Shown: positions 1 through 9,089, counted from the stretch's first letter. The stretch: 64,000 nt of DNA from Mesobacillus sp. S13 (GCF_020422885.1 NZ_CP084622.1:4173001-4237000), one strand, 5' to 3'. Notes: a model not told the origin generated them from the sequence alone. Translations and numbers: made by a program.

Positions 1-551
1 TGAAAATCCTCTGGGACTTGGACGGGACAATCCTTGATACGTGGCCGACACTTGTCGAGGCATTTACGGTGGTGGCAAAAAAAGACCTGAAGTATGAAGA
101 AGTCCTTCCGCACCTGAAATATGGGACAGCTTATGACTTTTACGGTGTCGATAAAAACAAGGTAACTGAATTCCGTGAGATTGAGCGCACTTTGCCAAAT
201 GACAGGAAGCCGCTTTTTCCATATGTGAAAGATGTGCTTGCAAACGCAGATGCAAATGTCCTCGTGACCCATCGCAATCGGCGCTCAACAGAAGAGCTGC
301 TGGAACACTGGCATCTAGGGCAATTTTTCAAGGAAGTCATTTGCCCTGCGGAGGACGGTTATTCGTTAAAGCCGGATATTCATGCGTATAAGTACCTGCA
401 TGACAGATATGGCTTGGATCTTGTAGTCGGCGACCAGAGCACAGACCTGATTCCCGGCAGAAAACTCGGCGTGCAGACCTGCTCCTTCCGAGAAACAAAC
501 GAGTTTGCAGACAAAACCATCTATTGTTATTCGGAATTTCCTTATAAGTAG
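1..551 (+). CDS. HAD-superfamily phosphatase, 5' end cut by the window edge
   Basis: The reading frame is open from the first base. The A of its probable ATG lies one base outside the window, since the window opens TG-AAA-ATC-CTC-TGG-GAC and reads KILWDLDGT. DLDGT is HAD motif I with the nucleophilic Asp. Later VLVTHRNR fits motif II (Thr), a Lys in SLKPD fits motif III, and VVGDQSTD fits the motif IV Asp pair. The product would be about 183 residues, a small HAD-IA hydrolase of the phosphoglycolate phosphatase-like group. The substrate cannot be told. It converges on yvoF, with family A array 1 and a hairpin terminator between them. The TTG at base 18 is internal and would remove motif I. 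Confidence 0.85.
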   Translation, partial: KILWDLDGTILDTWPTLVEAFTVVAKKDLKYEEVLPHLKYGTAYDFYGVDKNKVTEFREIERTLPNDRKPLFPYVKDVLANADANVLVTHRNRRSTEELLEHWHLGQFFKEVICPAEDGYSLKPDIHAYKYLHDRYGLDLVVGDQSTDLIPGRKLGVQTCSFRETNEFADKTIYCYSEFPYK

Positions 552-618
552 ATTGATGGAGTGTTGTCGACCGCCTTTTTTAGCTAAAAGAAAAATTTAT
601 TGAGGAAGAACAGATTAT

Positions 619-731
619 ATCGACCACTTTTCAAGATATATCAGCGGATTTTTGATTTTATCGACCACTTTTAAAAATATATCAGCGGATTTTTAATTTT
701 ATCGACCACTATTTGCAAAATATCGACCACA
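619..731. repeat. Family A phrase array, copy 1
   Basis: Six 9-10-base phrases start at 619, 640, 660, 681, 701 and 722, giving steps of 21, 20, 21, 20 and 21. The order is C-A-C-A-C-C, where C is ATCGACCAC and A is ATCAGCGGAT. The bases between are AT-rich and not conserved. Copy 2 at 46436-46547 has the same order and the same steps. Both copies lie between convergent genes. The 41-base double step is not a multiple of three, so it is not coding. I do not recognise it as a known family. Confidence 0.85.
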
Positions 732-752
732 TCCTAATTTTCCCAAAAATAA

Positions 753-788
753 AAAAAGCGAAGCGGAGCAATGTCCGTTTCGCTTTTT
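753..788. terminator. Bidirectional hairpin terminator between HAD gene and yvoF
   Basis: AAAGCGAAGCGGA pairs with TCCGTTTCGCTTT around a short loop. There is an A-run on the left and a T-run on the right, so it can end transcripts from both sides. Confidence 0.8.
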
Positions 789-789
789 G

Positions 790-1326
790 TTATTTGGTGC
801 TTGTCCCATAGATTTCATCATCCGCCCAGCGCTCTGCGAGTTCTTCCTTTGTGTAGATTACGCGCATTGGGTTGCCGCCGACGAAGGCTCCGGCCGGGAC
901 GTCTTTGTGGACGAGTGTTCCGGCGGAGACGATGGCGCCGTCACCAATCGTGATGCCAGGCATGAGCGTGGAATTGGCGCCGATCATGACTTCACTGCCA
1001 ATTTCGACGTCGCCGAGGCGAAATTCCTTGATCAGGTATTCGTGGGCCAGGATCGTTGTGTTATAACCAATGACCGTATTGCGGCCAACAGAGATTTTTT
1101 CCGGGAACATGACATCAAGCATGACCATCAGCGCAAAGGAGGTCTGATCGCCGACTTTCATTCGCAGAAAGGTGCGGTACAGCCAGTTTTTCATACCGAG
1201 AAATGGCGTGTAGCGCGCTACCTGGATGACGACGAAATTTTTGACGACCTTCCAGAACGGGACGGTTTTATACACATGCCAGAGTGAGTTTGCTCCTTCT
1301 ACTCGGTAACGAGTCGTCCGTCTCAT
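790..1326 (-). CDS. yvoF: Hexapeptide-repeat acyltransferase, YvoF-like
   Basis: This 178-residue protein carries left-handed beta-helix hexapeptide repeats over about residues 70-150 (for example IGSEVMIGANSTLMPGITIG and DGAIVSAGTLVHKDV). That places it with the maltose/galactoside O-acetyltransferase-like enzymes, which usually move an acetyl group from acetyl-CoA. The acceptor is unknown. It is the last gene of the hprK-lgt-yvoD-ppaX-yvoF operon, in the same position as yvoF of B. subtilis, and starts 1 base after the ppaX stop. The name rests on gene order and family. Confidence 0.85.
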   Translation of the reverse strand: MRRTTRYRVEGANSLWHVYKTVPFWKVVKNFVVIQVARYTPFLGMKNWLYRTFLRMKVGDQTSFALMVMLDVMFPEKISVGRNTVIGYNTTILAHEYLIKEFRLGDVEIGSEVMIGANSTLMPGITIGDGAIVSAGTLVHKDVPAGAFVGGNPMRVIYTKEELAERWADDEIYGTSTK

Positions 1327-1327
1327 T

Positions 1328-1972
1328 TTACACCCCGAGGATTGGCAGGATTTCAGCCATATTTTCCAAGATATAATCTGGCTTGTATTCCTCTAGATGT
1401 GCTCTTCCCTTGATGGACCATGCGACACCGACTGTTTTTGTGCCGGCGTTCTTGCCGCCAAGGATATCATGATGGTTATCTCCGACCATGATTGCACGGT
1501 CAGGTGATGAGCCGAGCATGTCCAATGCTTTTAAAAGTGGCTCCGGATCTGGCTTCGCTTTTTCAACATGGTCAAGCGCGACGACGACTTCGAAAAATTC
1601 ATCCAATCCTGTCAGCTTTAAGCCCATCTTAACTACATCCGAACGCTTCGTTGTGACGATTCCTAAATGGAAGCCGTTTTCCTTCAATGTCCTGACTGTT
1701 TCATATACTCCATCGAATTCTTTTACCAAGAGATCGTGATTTGCCAGGTTGTAAGTCCGGTAAGTAGTGATCATTTCCTCATAGCCTTCAGGATCCAGCT
1801 TCTCGAATGATTCTTTTAAAGAAGGCCCTAAAAACGGAAGGACATCCTCCCGTTTGTATTGCCCTGGATAATAGGTTTCCATTGTGTGTAGGAAAGATGA
1901 GATAATCAGTTCGTTCGTATCAATTAAGGTCCCGTCAAGATCGAACAGGACTGTGTCTATTTTATTGCTCAT
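1328..1972 (-). CDS. ppaX: Pyrophosphatase PpaX, HAD family
   Basis: The 214-residue HAD phosphatase has motif [10 protein letters not shown], motif II IVTTKR, the Lys of KAKPDPEP and motif [11 protein letters not shown]. In B. subtilis PpaX hydrolyses the inorganic pyrophosphate that HPr kinase/phosphorylase releases when it dephosphorylates Ser46-P-HPr. Linkage to hprK supports the same role here. It overlaps the end of yvoD by 11 bases, suggesting translational coupling. Length and motifs are complete. Confidence 0.93.
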   Translation of the reverse strand: MSNKIDTVLFDLDGTLIDTNELIISSFLHTMETYYPGQYKREDVLPFLGPSLKESFEKLDPEGYEEMITTYRTYNLANHDLLVKEFDGVYETVRTLKENGFHLGIVTTKRSDVVKMGLKLTGLDEFFEVVVALDHVEKAKPDPEPLLKALDMLGSSPDRAIMVGDNHHDILGGKNAGTKTVGVAWSIKGRAHLEEYKPDYILENMAEILPILGV

Positions 1973-2906
1973 ATACTGCTTCCTTTCTTTTTGCGAGGTC
2001 TGCGCGGTTCCAAATGATCGCGACTGTGATTGTCAATAAAATCGCCACACCAAGGCGGATCAGCAGCAGCGGCAGAACCGGAATTCCGAGCGGAACAAAA
2101 ATTAATGTATCTTCAACGACGGCATGGCAGGCAACGAGGAAAATGAACGCCAGCGTGACATCCTTTTTGCTGACTCCATCCTCCTGGACTGCCTGGATCA
2201 TCACACCCGCGCCATACGCGAGCCCGATCAGCAGGCCGGCTGCCATTGTCGTCGAGGTATTCTCCTTCATGCCGAGCGCTCTTGTTGCAGGTGCCATCCA
2301 TCTTGAAAAAACAGCAAGCCATTGCTTTTCCTTCATAATTTGCACGACGACCATCAGAGGGATGACGATGATGGCCAGCTGGAATATGCCGACTCCCGCC
2401 TTCGTAATGCCTTCAAGCAGGATCGCTCCCCATCCTGAAACTTCTTCACTTTTTGCAGGGACCATTCCATATTTCGCGATTTCAGATCCGCCATTCCAAA
2501 CAAGATTGATGACCACAGCTGATATGAATGCGAGTCCGAGACGGACCAGAACAATGACCCACAGCTTGACGCCAACCTTGAGGGCGACACTCGATTCAAC
2601 CAGCATATTATGTGAAAAGCTCAGCATCACTGCAATGATAAAAACTTCTTTTACCGTCAAATCAAGCGTCAGGATGGCTCCAATCGCGGCGTATAAATTA
2701 AGGAAATTCCCAATGACGAGCGGAATTGCCGCATCCCCTGACAATCCGAGCAACGACATCACTGGCGTGATCAGTTTGATTACCCAAGGCAGGATCGGGG
2801 TGTATTGTAGGATCGACACAATCAAGGTGACGGGAAAGATGACCTTCCCGAGCGCCCATGTTGTGTTCAAACCAACCATCAACCCTCTTTTTAATGTAGA
2901 ACCCAT
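1962..2906 (-). CDS. yvoD: Membrane protein YvoD, nucleoside-recognition/Gate-domain family
   Basis: This is a 314-residue polytopic membrane protein with about eight hydrophobic segments. Two similar halves each resemble a Gate (nucleoside recognition) domain: residues about 40-140 and 165-290. Its substrate is not established. It lies between lgt and ppaX exactly as in B. subtilis and starts at an ATG behind a GGGAGAG-type ribosome-binding site. Transport is only inferred from the fold. Confidence 0.85.
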   Translation of the reverse strand: MGSTLKRGLMVGLNTTWALGKVIFPVTLIVSILQYTPILPWVIKLITPVMSLLGLSGDAAIPLVIGNFLNLYAAIGAILTLDLTVKEVFIIAVMLSFSHNMLVESSVALKVGVKLWVIVLVRLGLAFISAVVINLVWNGGSEIAKYGMVPAKSEEVSGWGAILLEGITKAGVGIFQLAIIVIPLMVVVQIMKEKQWLAVFSRWMAPATRALGMKENTSTTMAAGLLIGLAYGAGVMIQAVQEDGVSKKDVTLAFIFLVACHAVVEDTLIFVPLGIPVLPLLLIRLGVAILLTITVAIIWNRADLAKRKEAVYEQ

Positions 2907-2979
2907 TGAATCATCTCTCCCATTTTTATGCCTTGATTCATTTTATTTATTGTTTCTCATTTTTAGTAATCCGAAAATT

Positions 2980-3792
2980 CTAGTTCTCTGAATAACGCAC
3001 TTTTGAATAACCCTTTACTCTTCTGAAAATCCATAAGCCGATTGCCAATAAAATCAATGCGATCGAAATGGTCTGGGCAATCCTTAATGATTCCGTCAGC
3101 ATCAAGCTGTCCGTTCGCATTCCTTCAACAAAGAAGCGGCCGATCGAGTACCAGATAACATAACTGAGGAAAATTTCCCCGCGTCCCAGGTTCACTCTGC
3201 GTAAAGACATCAGCAGGATGAAACCGAGCAAATTCCAGATCGATTCATACAGGAACGTTGGATGATAATATGTTCCATTGATATACATCTGGTTGATGAT
3301 GAATTCAGGCAGGTGGAGGTTTTCTAAAAATGCCCTCGTCACTTCCCCGCCATGCGCTTCCTGGTTCATGAAGTTTCCCCAGCGGCCGATTGCCTGTCCA
3401 AGGATGATGCTTGGTGCTGCGATGTCCGCCAGCTTCCAAAACGAAACATTACGTGACTTCGTAAAGAAATACGCTGTGGCAACAGATCCGATCAATGCAC
3501 CGTGAATCGCGATTCCGCCATTCCAAACCTTGAAAATTTCGCCTGGATACTGTGCGTAATAATCCCACTGGAAGATTACATAGTAAAGCCTTGCCGATAG
3601 GATCGCGATCGGAATCGCCCAGAGCATCAAATCTGCAAAAGTATCTTTGTGCAAGCCGCGGCGTTCACCTTCGCGCATGGCAATCCATAACGCAAGCGCA
3701 ATTCCTAGTCCGATGATGACGCCATACCAGTGCACCTGGATCGGTCCGAGCGAAAAGGCGATCGGGTCGATCGGCTGAATATTTTTCTCCAT
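2980..3792 (-). CDS. lgt: Prolipoprotein diacylglyceryl transferase Lgt
   Basis: Lgt moves diacylglycerol from phosphatidylglycerol to the lipobox Cys of prolipoproteins in the membrane. The protein is 270 residues when started at the ATG at 3792, six bases behind AGGGGA; the upstream in-frame GTG at 3813 overlaps that site and is less likely. Seven membrane segments are visible. The Lgt signature region [13 protein letters not shown] is intact, with the catalytic-region HGG and Arg residues. Its likely client lipoproteins in this window include the GerC-type protein and the beta-propeller lipoprotein. It lies in the hprK operon, separated from hprK by a REP-like element. Confidence 0.95.
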   Translation of the reverse strand: MEKNIQPIDPIAFSLGPIQVHWYGVIIGLGIALALWIAMREGERRGLHKDTFADLMLWAIPIAILSARLYYVIFQWDYYAQYPGEIFKVWNGGIAIHGALIGSVATAYFFTKSRNVSFWKLADIAAPSIILGQAIGRWGNFMNQEAHGGEVTRAFLENLHLPEFIINQMYINGTYYHPTFLYESIWNLLGFILLMSLRRVNLGRGEIFLSYVIWYSIGRFFVEGMRTDSLMLTESLRIAQTISIALILLAIGLWIFRRVKGYSKVRYSEN

Positions 3793-3815
3793 GTTTTTTC
3801 CCCTCTTTTTCACAA

Positions 3816-3940
3816 GAAAAGCGCAAGCGCCTTGTCCAGCCCTGACAAGCGCTGGAGGGCCGCACGGTGAAGTCGTTCTTTGACTTCATTGGGCGGACCG
3901 AAGCGACTCGAAGGGCTAGGCGCTGAAGCTAGACAATTCT
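3816..3940 (-). repeat. REP-like imperfect palindromic element, copy 1
   Basis: The roughly 125-bp GC-rich element starts AAAAGCGCAAGCGCC and ends GGCGCTGAAGCTAGACAA. The end parts TTGTCCAGC and GCTAGACAA are near-complementary, and an inner AAGTCGTTCTTTGACTT hairpin is present. A larger composite relative lies at 6645-6932. It sits just upstream of the lgt ribosome-binding site inside the hprK-lgt gap. The strand given is only that of the surrounding operon. From memory, similar elements are common in Bacillaceae intergenic regions. Confidence 0.75.
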
Positions 3941-4001
3941 CGAATGGAATTATATATACTAATAATTTTTAAAATCACTTCTACCAGCACTTTGGCCGTT
4001 C

Positions 4002-4021
4002 TTAATCAAACGTTTGATTAA
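4002..4021. promoter_or_regulatory. Perfect 20-bp palindrome, candidate operator
   Basis: TTAATCAAACGTTTGATTAA is a perfect palindrome without a loop. Its 16-bp core recurs at 21249-21264 upstream of uvrB. The shape is that of a dimeric-regulator site such as TetR-type, but no cognate regulator is in the window. Confidence 0.5.
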
Positions 4022-4059
4022 AGCTTTTTTCCGCTTTCACACCAAGGAAAAGTCCCTGA

Positions 4060-4995
4060 TTACTGCTCATCATGGTCGCCGTCTTCAATGACGTCAGACA
4101 GCCTGTTGGTGAATTGTTCTGCCGCATTGACACCCATACGCTTCAGCCTGAAGTTCATCGCTGCTACCTCGATGATGACAGCAAGGTTTCGTCCTGGGCG
4201 AACTGGGATCGTCAACTTCGTTATATCAGTGTCGAGAATTTTCAGCTTCTCTTCATCAAGGCCCAATCTGTCATAGGATTTTTTCTGATCCCAGATCTCG
4301 AGGTCAATAATCAGTGAAATCCGTTTATGCGAACGCACGGCACCAGCACCGAACAGCGTCATCACATTGATGATCCCTACGCCGCGGATTTCGAGAAGAT
4401 GCTCAATCAAATCGGGTGAGTTCCCGACAAGTGTCCCGATATCCTCCTGGCGGATTTCAACGCAATCATCAGCTACGAGACGGTGTCCCCTTTTGACCAA
4501 TTCAAGCGCTGTCTCACTTTTACCTACACCGCTTTTCCCAGTGATCAGGACGCCGATTCCATACAAATCGACCAGTACACCGTGGACAGCAGTCGTCGGT
4601 GCCAGCTTGCTTTCCAGATAGTTTGTCAGGTGACTGGAGAGCCTTGTAGTTTTTTGCTTTGAACGCAAAAGCGGAACCGATTCTCGTTCAGCCGCCTCGA
4701 CCAGTTCGGCAGGAACCTCCATGTCTCTTGTGACAATAATACACGGAGTAATATCGGTACAAAGCTTTTGCATCCGCTCCTCCCTTTCACGGGGAGCCAA
4801 TTTTTCAAAGAAAGTCAGTTCTGTTTTTCCAAGAAGCTGCAGGCGCTCTGCAGGATAATATTCAAAATAGCCAGCTATTTCTAGCCCTGGTCTTGAAATG
4901 TCAGTAGTGGTAATCGGACGGTTGATTCCTTCCTCTCCACTTATCAATTCCATGTCGAATTTCTTGATGAGGTCTTTCGTACGGACTTTCGGCAA
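4060..4995 (-). CDS. hprK: HPr kinase/phosphorylase HprK
   Basis: HprK phosphorylates and dephosphorylates Ser46 of HPr and so sets CcpA-dependent carbon catabolite control. The 311-residue protein has the N-terminal HprK domain (about 1-130) and the C-terminal kinase domain. The Walker A is [10 protein letters not shown] and the family signature is [17 protein letters not shown]. It starts at TTG 4995, six bases behind AAAGGAGGA. It is the first gene of the operon ending in yvoF and is divergent from murP, as hprK is near nagA in B. subtilis. Confidence 0.97.
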   Translation of the reverse strand: MPKVRTKDLIKKFDMELISGEEGINRPITTTDISRPGLEIAGYFEYYPAERLQLLGKTELTFFEKLAPREREERMQKLCTDITPCIIVTRDMEVPAELVEAAERESVPLLRSKQKTTRLSSHLTNYLESKLAPTTAVHGVLVDLYGIGVLITGKSGVGKSETALELVKRGHRLVADDCVEIRQEDIGTLVGNSPDLIEHLLEIRGVGIINVMTLFGAGAVRSHKRISLIIDLEIWDQKKSYDRLGLDEEKLKILDTDITKLTIPVRPGRNLAVIIEVAAMNFRLKRMGVNAAEQFTNRLSDVIEDGDHDEQ

Positions 4996-5121
4996 AGAAG
5001 TTCCTCCTTTATATGAGTGTAAATTCCCACATGATCACAATACCTTTTATTTTAGCACTTTTTCATGAAGAACCAAATATAAGCAGACAAAAAACACCAT
5101 CGACGCAGGGAAACTTCCAAA

Positions 5122-5154
5122 TTGGTATTATCCACCCCTTCATGTTAATACCAA
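5122..5154. promoter_or_regulatory. Inverted repeat TTGGTATTA-N15-TAATACCAA upstream of murP
   Basis: Two perfect 9-base arms lie between the divergent hprK and murP genes. Each arm also resembles a half of the NagR-type site (TGGTATAGACAA) seen closer to murP. It may be an extra weak NagR site pair or the operator of another regulator. Confidence 0.45.
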
Positions 5155-5175
5155 CTACTCATTTTTTTAAAAAAA

Positions 5176-5209
5176 GGTATAGACAACTATACAGTAGACT
5201 TGTTATCAT
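5176..5209 (+). promoter_or_regulatory. murP promoter with overlapping NagR-type (dre) operator
   Basis: The operator GGTATAGACAACTATAC at 5176-5192 contains a perfect GTATAG-N4-CTATAC repeat and covers the -35 hexamer TAGACA (5180-5185). An extended -10, TGTTATCAT (5201-5209), follows at 18-base spacing. The same GGTATAGACAA core lies at the same place in the nagA promoter at 9131-9166. Confidence 0.7.
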
Positions 5210-5266
5210 CATTTTGTAAGCGAATTCATTATTTTTTATTAATTTACATTAAGAGGGGGAAATACC

Positions 5267-6640
5267 ATGCGTAATGAAGAACGCCTGGCAAGGGAAATAC
5301 TTGCACAGCTTGGCGGCGCGGATAATATTGCTGATGTTGCCTCGTGCATGACCCGCCTGCGTGTCAAGCCGGCGGACTACAGCAAAGTCAATCTTGACGG
5401 CATCAAGAAAGTAGATGGCGTGCTCGGTGTCGTGGAAGCAGAGACATTGCAAATTATCCTTGGACCTGGAATTGTCACTAAGGTAGCGAATGAGGTTTCA
5501 GAAATCACCGGCAAGACTGCCAGTTCAGTAGACGAGTCCGACCCGGATCCTTTTGAGGGACTTGCCGGACGTACGAAGGATGAACTTAACAAGAAAAACG
5601 CGACTCCATTCAAGCTATTCCTAAGAAGGATCGCCAGCATCTTCATTCCGCTGATTCCGGCAATTGTCGCATCCGGTTTGATTGCAGGACTGACAAATGT
5701 CATCATCCGCTCCGGTGCTGATCCTGAATCGACGCTTATTCAGTTTCTTAACCTGATTGGCTGGGGTATCTTCAGTTACCTCGGTGTATTTGTCGGTATC
5801 AACACGGCTCGTGAATTTGGGGGCTCGCCAGCACTTGGCGGTGCTGCTGGTATCTTGATCATCAACCCGGGTCTTGCGAACATCACTTTGTTTGGTGAAG
5901 CACTAGTTCCAGGCCGTGGCGGACTGATCGGCGTTATGCTTGCTGCAGCTTTCATTGCCTTGCTTGAAAAACGGATCCGCAAATTCGTTCCGTCTTCTTT
6001 GGATATCATCATTACTCCTACTCTATCATTATTGATTACTGGTGTTGCTACATTATTCGTGCTCCAGCCTGTTGGCGGATGGATTTCCGATTTGATCACA
6101 AAGGGCTTGCTTGGCCTTCTTGATGTCGGCGGCATCCTTGCAGGACTTGTCCTTGCAGGAACCTTCCTTCCTCTTGTTGTTACAGGTTTGCACCAGGGCT
6201 TGACTCCTGTGCATATGGAATTAATCAACACGATCGGTGACGACCCGTTGCTGCCAATCCTCGCAATGGGTGGTGCAGGCCAGGTTGGTGCAGCATTCGC
6301 GATTTACTTTAAAACGAAGAATGAGAGACTTAAAAAGGTCATCAAGGGCGGACTGCCTGTCGGTATGCTAGGCATTGGCGAACCGCTGATTTTCGGTGTC
6401 ACCCTGCCGCTTGGCCGTCCATTCATCACTGCCTGTCTTGGCGCAGCAGTCGGCGGAGCATTCCAGGCATTCTTTAAGATCGCAACGATTGCTATCGGCG
6501 TTTCCGGTATCCCGCTTGCATTCCTTGTCCATACTAATCAAATTCTGCTCTACTTGGTTGGACTTCTGCTTGCCTACGTATTCGGATTCATCTTCACCTG
6601 GACGTTTGGCTTCAAGGAAGAAATGGCTAAAGGCATCTAA
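5267..6640 (+). CDS. murP: PTS N-acetylmuramic acid transporter, EIIBC (MurP)
   Basis: MurP takes up and phosphorylates MurNAc or MurNAc-containing disaccharide. The 457-residue protein has an N-terminal EIIB domain (1-85) with the phospho-accepting Cys27 in ASCMTRLRV, a linker, and an EIIC domain from about residue 115 with about ten membrane segments and the GEPLIFG motif. No EIIA domain is present, so it must borrow a glucose-type EIIA. Grouping with mupG and murQ supports the MurNAc assignment over sucrose or trehalose. A hairpin terminator and a REP-like element follow, so mupG may be read only partly from this promoter. A NagR-type operator overlaps its promoter. Confidence 0.88.
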   Translation: MRNEERLAREILAQLGGADNIADVASCMTRLRVKPADYSKVNLDGIKKVDGVLGVVEAETLQIILGPGIVTKVANEVSEITGKTASSVDESDPDPFEGLAGRTKDELNKKNATPFKLFLRRIASIFIPLIPAIVASGLIAGLTNVIIRSGADPESTLIQFLNLIGWGIFSYLGVFVGINTAREFGGSPALGGAAGILIINPGLANITLFGEALVPGRGGLIGVMLAAAFIALLEKRIRKFVPSSLDIIITPTLSLLITGVATLFVLQPVGGWISDLITKGLLGLLDVGGILAGLVLAGTFLPLVVTGLHQGLTPVHMELINTIGDDPLLPILAMGGAGQVGAAFAIYFKTKNERLKKVIKGGLPVGMLGIGEPLIFGVTLPLGRPFITACLGAAVGGAFQAFFKIATIAIGVSGIPLAFLVHTNQILLYLVGLLLAYVFGFIFTWTFGFKEEMAKGI

Positions 6641-6644
6641 AAAC

Positions 6645-6932
6645 AAAAAGCGCAAGCGCCTCGTTCAGCCCCGACAAGCGCTGGAGGGCCTCGTTCTTTG
6701 ACTTCATTGGCAGGACCGAAATCGAAAAGCGGAGGCGACTGCCCAACTCCGACAAGCGTTGGAGGGCCTGACAGTGAAGTCGGTCTTTGGCTTCATTGGC
6801 AGGACCGAAACGTCTCGAGGAGTTAGGAGCCGCAGCTAGACATGCGTCTCGAGCTGCTCAAAGCTAACGCTTCTCGCAAGATACTCGAAGAAGCACTAGC
6901 AGAGATGAAACTGGCTAGGCGCTGAAGCTGGA
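6645..6932 (+). repeat. REP-like element, composite copy 2
   Basis: The copy begins AAAAAGCGCAAGCGCC and ends GGCTAGGCGCTGAAGCTGG, matching the ends of the element at 3816-3940. The middle holds a second diverged unit: GACAAGCG(C/T)TGGAGGGCC appears twice, and CTTCATTGGCAGGACCGAA appears twice about 100 bases apart. This suggests a nested or tandem copy. It fills most of the murP-mupG gap. Confidence 0.7.
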
Positions 6933-6958
6933 TTAAGATAACCGTCTAACAATACTGT

Positions 6959-6996
6959 AAAGGAGGAGAGCATTTTTCCTCCTTTCTTCTTTTCTA
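6959..6996 (+). terminator. Terminator after murP
   Basis: AAAGGAGGA pairs with TCCTCCTTT around a nine-base loop, followed by a T-rich CTTCTTTTC tail. It may limit read-through from murP into mupG. Confidence 0.65.
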
Positions 6997-7108
6997 GTGG
7001 CCTTTTCTTTGTTCAGTTTAGTTGTTAAATCGAAAAGAACTATCGCCTAAAGTTCATATTAGATAGCAAGAAATATTCTATTAATTTATCTTGATTGGAG
7101 TGATTGCC

Positions 7109-8194
7109 ATGCTTGGCATTTCCGTATATCTGAAAAAGGATATGATGGAGCAAAATGCTGCCTGGATCGAAAAAGCAGCTCGATACGGACTGAACTCCAT
7201 TTTCACTTCCTTACATATACCTGAAGATAATCCAGCTGAGTATAAAGAGCTTTTACAAGAGCTTGGCTCATTGGCGAAAAAGTACCAAATGGAGCTGATG
7301 GCCGATGTGTCCCCACGCTCATTGGATTACCTTGGGCTTGACTGGGAGCATTATGATGAACTGCTTCATTGGGGGCTATCGGGAATCAGGGCTGATTATG
7401 GATTTACAACACAGCAAATTGTGGAGCTTTCGCATAAAATGAAGATAGGAATCAACGCCAGCACGGTATCGAGAGAGGAACTGGTTGCATGGCAGGATGC
7501 CGGTTTGAATACCGGGAACGTCGAGGCATGGCATAATTTTTACCCAAGGCCTGAAACGGGATTGGACAAGGACTTCCTGTTGGAAAGGAATCTAATGTTC
7601 CGTTCTTTCGGCATTACGACGATGGCTTTCGTTCCTGGGGACAAGGATTTACGCGGACCTGTTTATTCCGGGCTCCCTACCCTTGAAAAACATCGTGGTC
7701 AACTGCCGCACATAGCTGCTGCAGAGCTTATGGGTTCTTTATTCACCGATAAAGTCTTGGTTGGGGATCACTCTGTAACAGACGAACAACTGGAGTTACT
7801 GACACTCCTGGATAAAAAAATCATTCCGCTCAGGATTGATAGCGGAAGTCAGGATCATTCCGAACTATTGAGCAAGCCGCTGACGAACCGTATGGATCCT
7901 GCCCGCGATGTCATCAGGGCGGTTGAATCACGCTCCTTTGCCTCAATAGGAGAAAAACTGATTCCACCTTCAAATCAGCTCGAAAGGCCTCGCGGAACGA
8001 TCACCATCGATAATGAGCTTTACGACCGGTATGCAGGCGAATTGCAAATCGCCATCAATGACCTGCCACAGGATGAAAAAGTGAATTGCATTGGTAAAGT
8101 AATACATGAAGACCTCTCCTTGCTTGATGAGATCAAGGCAGGTCACAAATTTCAATTTATTGTGAGGGATGGACATGGAAATCGCAAAGCTTAA
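7109..8194 (+). CDS. mupG: 6-phospho-N-acetylmuramidase MupG (DUF871)
   Basis: MupG, described in Staphylococcus aureus, cleaves MurNAc-6P-GlcNAc in the cytoplasm to MurNAc-6P and GlcNAc. The 361-residue protein matches the DUF871 layout. An N-terminal TIM-barrel-like part starts [11 protein letters not shown] and includes [14 protein letters not shown] and [10 protein letters not shown]-terminal beta-rich domain from about 240 contains [16 protein letters not shown] and [23 protein letters not shown]. The ATG at 7109 is chosen because GGAGTG precedes it by six bases; the in-frame TTG at 7091 has no comparable site. It overlaps murQ by 26 bases, so the two are probably coupled. The gap before it holds a REP-like element and a terminator. 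Confidence 0.88.
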   Translation: MLGISVYLKKDMMEQNAAWIEKAARYGLNSIFTSLHIPEDNPAEYKELLQELGSLAKKYQMELMADVSPRSLDYLGLDWEHYDELLHWGLSGIRADYGFTTQQIVELSHKMKIGINASTVSREELVAWQDAGLNTGNVEAWHNFYPRPETGLDKDFLLERNLMFRSFGITTMAFVPGDKDLRGPVYSGLPTLEKHRGQLPHIAAAELMGSLFTDKVLVGDHSVTDEQLELLTLLDKKIIPLRIDSGSQDHSELLSKPLTNRMDPARDVIRAVESRSFASIGEKLIPPSNQLERPRGTITIDNELYDRYAGELQIAINDLPQDEKVNCIGKVIHEDLSLLDEIKAGHKFQFIVRDGHGNRKA

Positions 8195-9089
8195 TACAGA
8201 ACAGCAGAACCCGAAAACAATGAATATCGACTTGATGTCAACAGAGGAAATCATCACCGTCATTAACCAGGAGGACACACTCGTTCCGAATGTGCTCGCA
8301 AGGCAGGTTCCGAACATTTCGGAAGTCGTCGACAAAATTGTCGTTGCCTTTAAAAACGGTGGCCGACTGATCTATATTGGTGCCGGGACTTCCGGACGAC
8401 TCGGAATCATCGATGCTTCCGAATGCCCTCCGACTTTCGGAACGGACTCGGGACTTGTCATCGGAATCATCGCCGGCGGCAAGGAAGCAATGACTGAAGC
8501 GCTCGAAGGTGTCGAGGATGACAAAGACCAGGGCAAAGCTGATTTGGTAAGCATCAACCTGACACCTGATGATATTGTTGTCGGGATTGCTGCCAGTGGA
8601 CGCACACCTTATACGATTGGAGCTTTGGAATACGCTAAAGAGATTGGCGCAACTACAGTATCTGTCGTATGCAGCAAGGATTCCGAAATGGAGAGAATCT
8701 CCGACCACACGATAGCCGCAGTTGTCGGACCGGAAGTGATCACAGGTTCCACGAGGATGAAAGCAGGTACTGCCCAAAAACTGGTTTTGAACATGCTCTC
8801 AACCGCTTCGATGATCAAACTGGGCAAAGTTTATGGCAACCTGATGGTCGATGTCCAGATGACGAATGAAAAACTACATAACCGCGCTGTCAATATCGTG
8901 AAAATGGCAACAGGTGCTTCTGATGAAGAAGCAAGAGTGGCTATCAAGGAGCAAAACTATCATACGAAAGCGGCCATCCTCCAAGTCACGACTGGGCTTC
9001 GTGGCACGGAAGCGAAAGAACTTTTGGAAAAGCATGAAGGCTACCTGAGGAACGCCATCAGCGATTTTTATAAAAACAGTGATAGATAG
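8169..9089 (+). CDS. murQ: N-acetylmuramic acid 6-phosphate etherase MurQ
   Basis: MurQ removes the lactyl ether of MurNAc-6P, giving GlcNAc-6P and D-lactate. The 306-residue protein has the SIS sugar-isomerase fold at about 55-220 with the family signature [21 protein letters not shown] split around the catalytic Glu, and [16 protein letters not shown] further on. An ATG six bases further in (8175) is an equally possible start. The stop lies next to NagR-type operators for nagA, so its product flows straight into the next operon's enzyme, NagA. Confidence 0.95.
   Translation: MDMEIAKLNTEQQNPKTMNIDLMSTEEIITVINQEDTLVPNVLARQVPNISEVVDKIVVAFKNGGRLIYIGAGTSGRLGIIDASECPPTFGTDSGLVIGIIAGGKEAMTEALEGVEDDKDQGKADLVSINLTPDDIVVGIAASGRTPYTIGALEYAKEIGATTVSVVCSKDSEMERISDHTIAAVVGPEVITGSTRMKAGTAQKLVLNMLSTASMIKLGKVYGNLMVDVQMTNEKLHNRAVNIVKMATGASDEEARVAIKEQNYHTKAAILQVTTGLRGTEAKELLEKHEGYLRNAISDFYKNSDR

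Noticed and set aside
2014..2991. 325-codon plus-strand open frame opposite yvoD
   Set aside because: It is fully antisense to a conserved membrane-protein gene with clear synteny, has a Ser/Thr/Ile-rich composition typical of such shadows, and lacks a ribosome-binding site.
4002..4021. Perfect palindrome as the hprK terminator
   Set aside because: It has no loop, and the T-run lies on the plus strand, downstream of no plus-strand gene. An operator fits better.
5013..5219. 68-codon open frame in the hprK-murP divergent gap
   Set aside because: It lies over the two promoters and operators and has no ribosome-binding site or recognisable protein feature.
6990..7108. NagR site directly upstream of mupG
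   Set aside because: CTAGTGGCC near 6995 matches only part of the operator and lacks the GGTATAGACAA core.
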